Below are positions 53,619-64,000 of a stretch of DNA of 64,000 nt, piece by piece. Within the stretch, counting starts at the first letter, position 1, and each line of letters starts with the position of its first letter. The stretch is from positions 18,878,403 to 18,942,402 of the forward strand of contig NC_092688.1 in assembly GCF_964275005.1 (NCBI RefSeq). Direction: 5' to 3'. The DNA is from Diadema setosum. Its lineage: Eukaryota > Echinodermata > Echinoidea > Diadematoida > Diadematidae. Made by a program: the position numbers and the translations under genes. The notes under the pieces were generated by a model that saw only the letters and a program-made list of their open reading frames with translations, did not search any database and was not told the DNA's origin.

Positions 53619-54332
53619 CAGGCCCGTAACTATAGAACGTCTATTGGGGAGTTCGAAATTTGCAAATAGTGGACCTTTCTGAGAGTGAACAGGGAAGGTC
53701 TGAGAAGCATGAGAGGCTAATTGTATTACAATCCTTGCATAATTCCAGATTACTGATATGACTAACGAATGACACTGCAGGAAAACATGCAAATTATGCT
53801 CGGTACTGGGTATGGTCAATCCTATGTCTTTTGTTTATCATATTAATACTTAAGCAATGATTGACAGATGATGTCACTGGCAGAATCTTAGTTTGTAATG
53901 GTGTTTTTTGTTTTTTTTTTTTTTTTGGGGGGGGGGGCGTATCCAAATAATCTGGAGGAAAATATTGTACAATATTGTTTAAAAATGGTACATAGTATTG
54001 ATATACTTTTAAGTTGCTCAAAGCAAAAACAAACGAAATTCTTTGATTGTATAGCGTAATTTCCTCATTCACTTGAAAAACTTGTAAAACTTGAATAGGA
54101 AATGTGGAATATGGAACAAGAATAGAAATATAAAAAAAAAAACTTTAAATTATTAGTCCATCCAAACCCCCTTCTGCGTACAGCCACATATTGAAAAAAA
54201 TATACAAATAGCAATGTTGTTGTTGTTTTTTTTTTTGTCAAGAAGACCCTAATTATACTCGCCGGAGGAAGGGAAGGGGTCGTTCGAACTGCCGACCCCC
54301 TCCCCCCCCCCCCCCCAATAGTTACGGGCCTG
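53619..54332. mobile_element. MITE with CAGGCCCGTAACTATAG ends
   Basis: Left end CAGGCCCGTAACTATAG; right end, inverted, CAGGCCCGTAACTATTG. TTCTGG lies directly outside both ends (53613-53618, 54333-54338). 714 bp, with G-runs and C-runs near 53925 and 54300, and no transposase. Superfamily uncertain: hAT-like ends but only six identical flanking bases. Confidence 0.7.
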
Positions 54333-54533
54333 TTCTGGGGATTGTCAAAATTCAGATGAAACAAGATTGTTGATAGGGGTGTACAAAACTTTCTTCAAAG
54401 TATTTTGCCTTGAACATTTCACTGAAATATTCATTATGTAAATGTGTGATTTGCAGTCTTTAGTACACTTACTATGCTTGTTTGTGTTTTCCTCGTTCTC
54501 TTCCTCTATATATGTTTTGTTGTTGTTGTTTTT

Positions 54534-54838
54534 TGGGACTGATTGACAAATTGTCCTTCATCGAAGTAAACTATCACCGATTATTAAGTGTTTTAAGTTA
54601 TAGCCATGATAAAAGTCATGGGCAATAAACTCGGGTTGGATTCAAACCCATGACCTCCTAATTGCTAGACAGGAGTCATATCCACTAGACTCCTGAGCTT
54701 CCGGCCGATAACCAGTCATGATTCTGGTTCCTTGTAATACATAGCAGCGGACATGGCGGTTATTGCATATTCATTCAAATGGATGATTATTGCATCGAGT
54801 TGTTTTTATTGCAACTGACTGAAAAATTGTCCGTCATA
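54534..54838 (-). repeat. Solo, diverged copy of the tRNA-like repeat
   Basis: Same layout as the 267-bp units at 16772-18019: ACTGATTGACAAATTG, CATGATAAAAGTCATGGGC hairpin, tRNA-like core, GCAGCGG, then TTGCAACTGACTGAAAAATTG. It ends by re-entering the start of a next unit, so a single copy still has the unit start at both ends. Confidence 0.7.
54629..54698 (-). repeat. tRNA-like core in the solo copy
   Basis: 70 nt like the others. On the - strand it reads GCTCAGGAGTCTAGTGGA and GGGTTTGAATCC. The B-box has one change, so it is less likely to be transcribed. Confidence 0.55.
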
Positions 54839-54899
54839 CCCCTTCATCATTAACCACACATGTCAATGTTTCCCTTTTAATGAAAATAGTCGGAATCTT

Positions 54900-55250
54900 T
54901 GCAGTACCAAGAACGTAGACTGCAATTCTGAAAAATCTTGCAACCAACTCATCAGTTTCATAATGTTCTACTGTCTACCTTGCTTCATACTCACATTGAT
55001 AAACCTACAAGAATAAACAATGCAAGGTCTACTAAAACTCTGAATGATATTTTTCTCCCGATGTTTTTCATGGAAATTGTAGAAACAGTATCATGATATT
55101 CCTGACCATTTACCTGTTTTTAATACACTTTAAAATCCTCAATTACCTAGCAGATGTTATGATCGTTCAGTTAAAATGTACAGGAGTGAAATTCCAGAAA
55201 ACATACATTTTTTTAATCAAGATCTTTTAGAAGAACAATATGGTATGATG
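54900..55250 (+). mobile_element. LINE endonuclease remnant
   Basis: Broken frames read STLIDNIF-like, then SDHLPVF (from ATTCCTGACCATTTACCTGT at 55100) and FNQDLLEEQYG. That is the end of an APE endonuclease domain and linker of a CR1-group LINE. Several frame breaks. The 92-codon frame at 55176-55454 is part of this decay and not a gene. Confidence 0.5.
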
Positions 55251-56383
55251 TTATCAAGGTGCACAATTCAAACATCTAGGTTTGTATTCGAAGGCTTATT
55301 TTTTTCTTATTGTGATAAACAAAATCATGCCCTTGACCCCTATAAAGAAGCCGAGGAAATGGCGTTTGACAACCTTGAACTGCCCATGGTTTCAGGCAAT
55401 GTACACTCACCCGTAATCGTCTTTTTAAGTTGCACTGTATCTCTGAGAAAATGACAAAAAAAGCCCCCTTGCTGACCATAAAGATTTGCTTAAAAAGTGT
55501 AATAAAGAGTAACCAACATTAATCAATGACAATGGAAAGGAAGTCACTTTAACTCAAAGTCAGTGATAAGCCACGTGGCACCTTGCTCATGTGGTTGTTG
55601 ATTGATAGCAAGGATCCCCAAGTTCAACATCCGAAGCTGAGGCGATGGCACCAGGTGTACACGGCTCCATCACTGGGGACGTGTAAAATTATCAGATATT
55701 ACCTCAATATTCACGAAGTAAAGTGTTTATTAATATGGCATATCTATGTCTGGAATCAACGTTACCTAACGTGTTTTTCTCCTCACGTGGCTATACATTA
55801 ACTCGAGCGAGAAAATCTGTTACATCAGTTTTTTTTTTTAATACGATGTTATTGTTTCATCGTTGTCATGTGAAGGAAATCGTAGCAGTTATAGACGGGA
55901 ATAATGGTCCATATACTGAAGGGAGATAGAAGTCACAGTTGTTGTGGTAGTAAATGGAGTAGTTGCAGAAATGGTATACTATGAGTAGCGATAGAAATAA
56001 TTTATTAGTTATCAACATCTTTTAACGGGAACAATCGTTCAGTTCTGCTGATATCCAGCAGACTTTCATTTCAAGAAAGCCCTGTAAATAGTATAGACTT
56101 TCATATTAAAAGCAAAACAAAACGATACAAACAAACAAAAAATCTTTACACGAATTGAATAAAATAGCAATGATAACATATCAGTTGTTACTATGATAAC
56201 ATTAGTAGCTGTTTCTCTGATAGGGAAATAAGTAATGGGTGAGAAGACAGGAGTGCGTAATATTAGAATCATTCATACTGTTATAGGTTAGCAAGAGCAA
56301 GATTATGCATTATTGTTCTTACTCTGTGGAAAATGTCTAGTCTCAGCCAAAGTATTCCTGCTTCTTCTATTTTGTTGTCAAGG

Positions 56384-56766
56384 TCAGTTTTGGTTGAGAC
56401 CTAACTTCAGGTTTCTAACATTTTTTGGTGAGATGATGAGAAACCTCTTATAGAATATGAAAGAACGTGTAATTCCAAGAGGAATTCAACGTTCATTTGA
56501 TGAAACTTGTTTTTTAAATGGCTGAGACATCCAAAACAGTGCAATCCAAATAACAGGTGGGACCCACCTTTTATAAGGATCGCTTTGTTCTACTTTACTT
56601 TTGGATACCTCAGCCATTCCGAAACCGATTTTCATCAAATAAACTTTGAATTCCTCTTATACTAGAATGATATGTTCTGTATAATTTCATAAGTGGTTTC
56701 TTGGTATCTCGCAGAAAGTTAAACGCCCAGTTCTCATCTCCACCAATACTATAACATCCCTTTAAT
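56384..56766. mobile_element. Fold-back MITE, copy 2
   Basis: Same family as 35482-35853: TTTTGGTTGAGACCTAACTT, CCAAGAGGAATTCAACGTT, CCAAAACAGTGC and TTTCTTGGTATCTCGCA in order, with the halves inverse to each other. Confidence 0.65.
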
Positions 56767-57487
56767 CAAGGGTATATTGAGTATATCCCTTTAATCAAGG
56801 GTATATTGAGTAGTTAATAAACTAAACACTGTGAAATCCGTAAGCTGTTGAACTGTAAATCTAAAGCAATCTTATAGGTATATAGTTACTAGGACAAACA
56901 ACGCATTGCAAAATTAATCTGATTAGACAAAATGCATTGGTAATCAAATGGTTAAACCATTTTTATTGATTGATTTCAGACGTTTCGGTTAATTAGGTAA
57001 AAGGTCGGTAGTCAAATTCACCAACCTACTGACGTCACTAGAAGAAAACGAAATATACCAGCTCTTAATCTAGGATTTCAAATTGCTGTAGTAAGCATTT
57101 TAAAGAATACATTATTTTCCTCGAGTGGCAACTGATCATGCGGTTGTGAACGTGACAACCGTCACTCCTGGTCTGCTAATTCAGCAGTTAGAGAGACTTC
57201 CCTATCATTTTCTGTAAGTTAAAAAGTCGATAAAAGAAACTTACTTATAAAGAAGTACATTATTTTGTCGAGTCAGTATTTCGTACTTGCGTCGGTAGAG
57301 AGTCGGCATACAACCTACATCTTAACTATATTATTGTCTTCTGATAAGTTATGATATGTTTGTCCGTTATCATACAATATACGTAATCCTGACATTAGCC
57401 AATTAGATTTGCGGATCTGACTTGAAGTGTTTGCATTATGGCGCGCCGCTTGGGAACAGAACATCTTGCGACGGCTGCATCAAAAAG

Positions 57488-57495
57488 TATAAATA
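57488..57495 (+). promoter_or_regulatory. TATA box of gene B
   Basis: TATAAATA, about 30 bases before CTCATCAG, a plausible initiator near 57517-57523. The first intron donor is at 57601. The duplicate on the - strand at about 27160 has the box altered. Core promoter inferred from position, not from transcripts. Confidence 0.5.
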
Positions 57496-57518
57496 TTGCC
57501 ATCTGACTGCAGCTCCTC

Positions 57519-57600
57519 ATCAGATCTGCCTTGAAGATCGCCCTCTACTGACCTCTAGAAGAGTCTTCTCGACATCAGCTCAACCAGTTCGTCTTTGCCG
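57519..57600 (+). other. Noncoding first exon of gene B (predicted)
   Basis: From the likely start near CATCAGATCTG to GTCTTTGCCG|GTGAGT. It has no ATG in a useful frame. The partner acceptor is TTGTGCAG at 58861-58868, five bases before the start codon. The same donor context is kept in the inverted copy (27036-27038). Confidence 0.5.
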
Positions 57601-57789
57601 GTGAGTTTTCTTGTTTTCCTTTCCCTATTGAACCTACTATCATAATATCAGGGAATAGACAAGGTGCTACTTATTTACAATAGAGGTAATCCAACTCTTC
57701 TCCCAAATATCAATAAACTCCTCAGCATCTTTTATGTCTTCGAATAGATTCTTCACTAATGCTGCATATCATTTTTCTAGAAAATAAAA

Positions 57790-58500
57790 TCTAAAGGCTC
57801 CGTCAAAAATTTCTTTAGGAACTGGTACAAACGCCGTAAGAACGATTTTACACCACTCCGGAAGAGCTCCTCAAAACGGTCGTACAAAACCAGCATTCTT
57901 ATTTTCATAAACCGTTCGTAAGTTCGCAGCCAGCCTTGTCGATAGCCTTGTCCAAGATAATTTTCAACATCGTATATATGCGAATCCCCCTTTTCTCAAG
58001 GCGGCCATACGATCAAGAGCAACGTCAAAAAGATTTTAGTAAATTTCGTACGGTCGCAAGACAATTCCATAGAAGCCTCAAATTCTTAAGATGATCGTAA
58101 AACGCTCGAAGTTCTTCACAGAGGGCTCGTACGGCGTTCGTGCAGTTGTAGTCTCCTTGGCACTGATGCCATGCTGGCAGTATCAAACTTTCAACAGTCA
58201 TAGAATTTTCGGCAGTACCTACACGGCATGGCTTTTTCCCCCAACCAGACAAAGGATATAAGCATTTGTAAGATCTTTGTACGAATGACTTGAGAATGCC
58301 TTGAGCTTCACGTACGACTCACTTCGTTTCTGAAGAAGGTCTTAAATAATTGTTCTTCTAAATTTATCGGGGTTCGTACGAACTTCGTAAGAAGGCCGTA
58401 AGAAACTATGCCCCATCATACGTATATCTACGAATCTCTACGAACTCCCGAATTCGTATGAACAGGGAGATTGTTTACGAACCTTTGTGACCGTAACTTT
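57790..58500. repeat. CGTAAG/CGTACGA-rich repeat in gene B intron 1
   Basis: About 700 bases with many CGTAAG, CGTACG, TCGTACGAA and ACGAACTTCG words on both strands. It sits between exon 1 and exon 2 of gene B and is not seen in the inverted copy. Likely an eroded DNA element; I cannot fix its ends. Confidence 0.4.
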
Positions 58501-58873
58501 ACTTAAAAAAAAAAAAAAATTATAACTGATTTAGAAAAGGTTGCTCATTCTATTAGGTGTTATTTTTTATTTAGATAGATTGAAAAAAAAATGCTTGAAA
58601 TTATCAAGTTACGTGTATTCGAAATTATGCTCGACCATATGATATCAATTCATGGAACTGAAAGATAGGTGTCGAGGGACCAACGCTGGTACTAAATGTT
58701 GTTAAATCCAGACTATATCTAAGATAAAGTTATATATGTGCTGTTTCAATGAGCAGGAAAGTTTGCCGCAAACACAGTGATGGATTTAGTGTATGCAGAA
58801 ATTATGGCACATGGAGCTAAACAAGCCTTTAACCGCCCCTCCCTCTCTCTCTCTCTTGACTTGTGCAGACATC

Positions 58874-63826
<4,953 letters not shown>

Positions 63827-64000
63827 TGAATCAATTCCATGCAACCTATGATGTACTGTCACGTCACGTTAATATCTGAAAATGGTCATCGAATAACGCT
63901 GATAACTATCATTTTGAAATATACATACATAATTATTTTTACGTTGTTATATTTCATTTACATACTGAAGATTGCTCTCTCGAAGTATAGGTTGTCATTA

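Larger units (their letters stand above)
55570..57518 (+). repeat. Upstream flank of gene B, duplicated in inverse at 27-29.6 kb
   Basis: 55570-56010 is the inverse of 28950-29420 and 57120-57760 is the inverse of 26880-27520. A related block is at 34320-34640. It carries a fold-back MITE (56384-56766) not found in the other arm, and a 29-base tandem duplication at 56755-56815 (CCCTTTAATCAAGGGTATAT twice). Confidence 0.7.

Noticed and set aside
55176-55454. A 92-codon frame as a possible small gene
   Set aside because: It continues a decayed LINE endonuclease region and has no independent support.

Overview
The window looks like animal nuclear DNA, most likely from a marine deuterostome and probably an echinoderm. 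The reasons are AT-rich sequence, introns with GT..AG signals, subtilisin-family genes of the proteinase K/aqualysin type, and a dense load of CR1/L2-type LINEs, short palindromic DNA elements, tRNA-derived repeats and a Polinton-like element. The species assignment is an inference from content only.

The only host genes I can support are secreted S8 serine proteases. Gene A (+ strand, exons from 1048 to about 10159) enters the window already inside its propeptide. It carries the Asp, His and Ser catalytic exons and a last exon. Gene B (+ strand) has a TATA box at 57488, a noncoding first exon, a start codon at 58874, and seven coding exons up to the Ser exon ending at 63782; its last exon lies beyond the window. 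Exon lengths and intron phases match between A and B, and much intron sequence is still alignable by eye, so they are tandem paralogues. A third copy is a pseudogene on the - strand at about 24.3-27.2 kb. Together with about 2.4 kb of its upstream flank, it is an inverted duplicate of the gene B promoter region (55.6-60.7 kb).

About 48 kb of mobile and repeated DNA separates A from B. From left to right: (1) inside gene A, a 3.7-kb hAT-like element (8-bp target duplication) filled with about 16 satellite units; (2) short palindromic elements; (3) a 1.25-kb compound array of 267-bp tRNA-like units (three direct, then inverted), flanked as a block by a 12-bp duplication; (4) a decayed LINE split by an L2-type LINE in the opposite direction; (5) the protease pseudogene; (6) a young 5'-truncated CR1-group LINE with an open 1040-residue ORF2 carrying a PHD-like finger, endonuclease and reverse transcriptase; (7) a 15.0-kb Polinton-like element at 37487-52477.

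The Polinton-like element is the most notable object. It has 5'-AG...CT-3' ends, an exact 6-bp target duplication (CACGCG), very long inverted repeats (about 3.6-4.0 kb) built of degenerate subrepeats, a six-finger C2H2 protein frame and an open 1325-residue family-B DNA polymerase frame. I see no integrase, packaging ATPase, protease or capsid genes in it.
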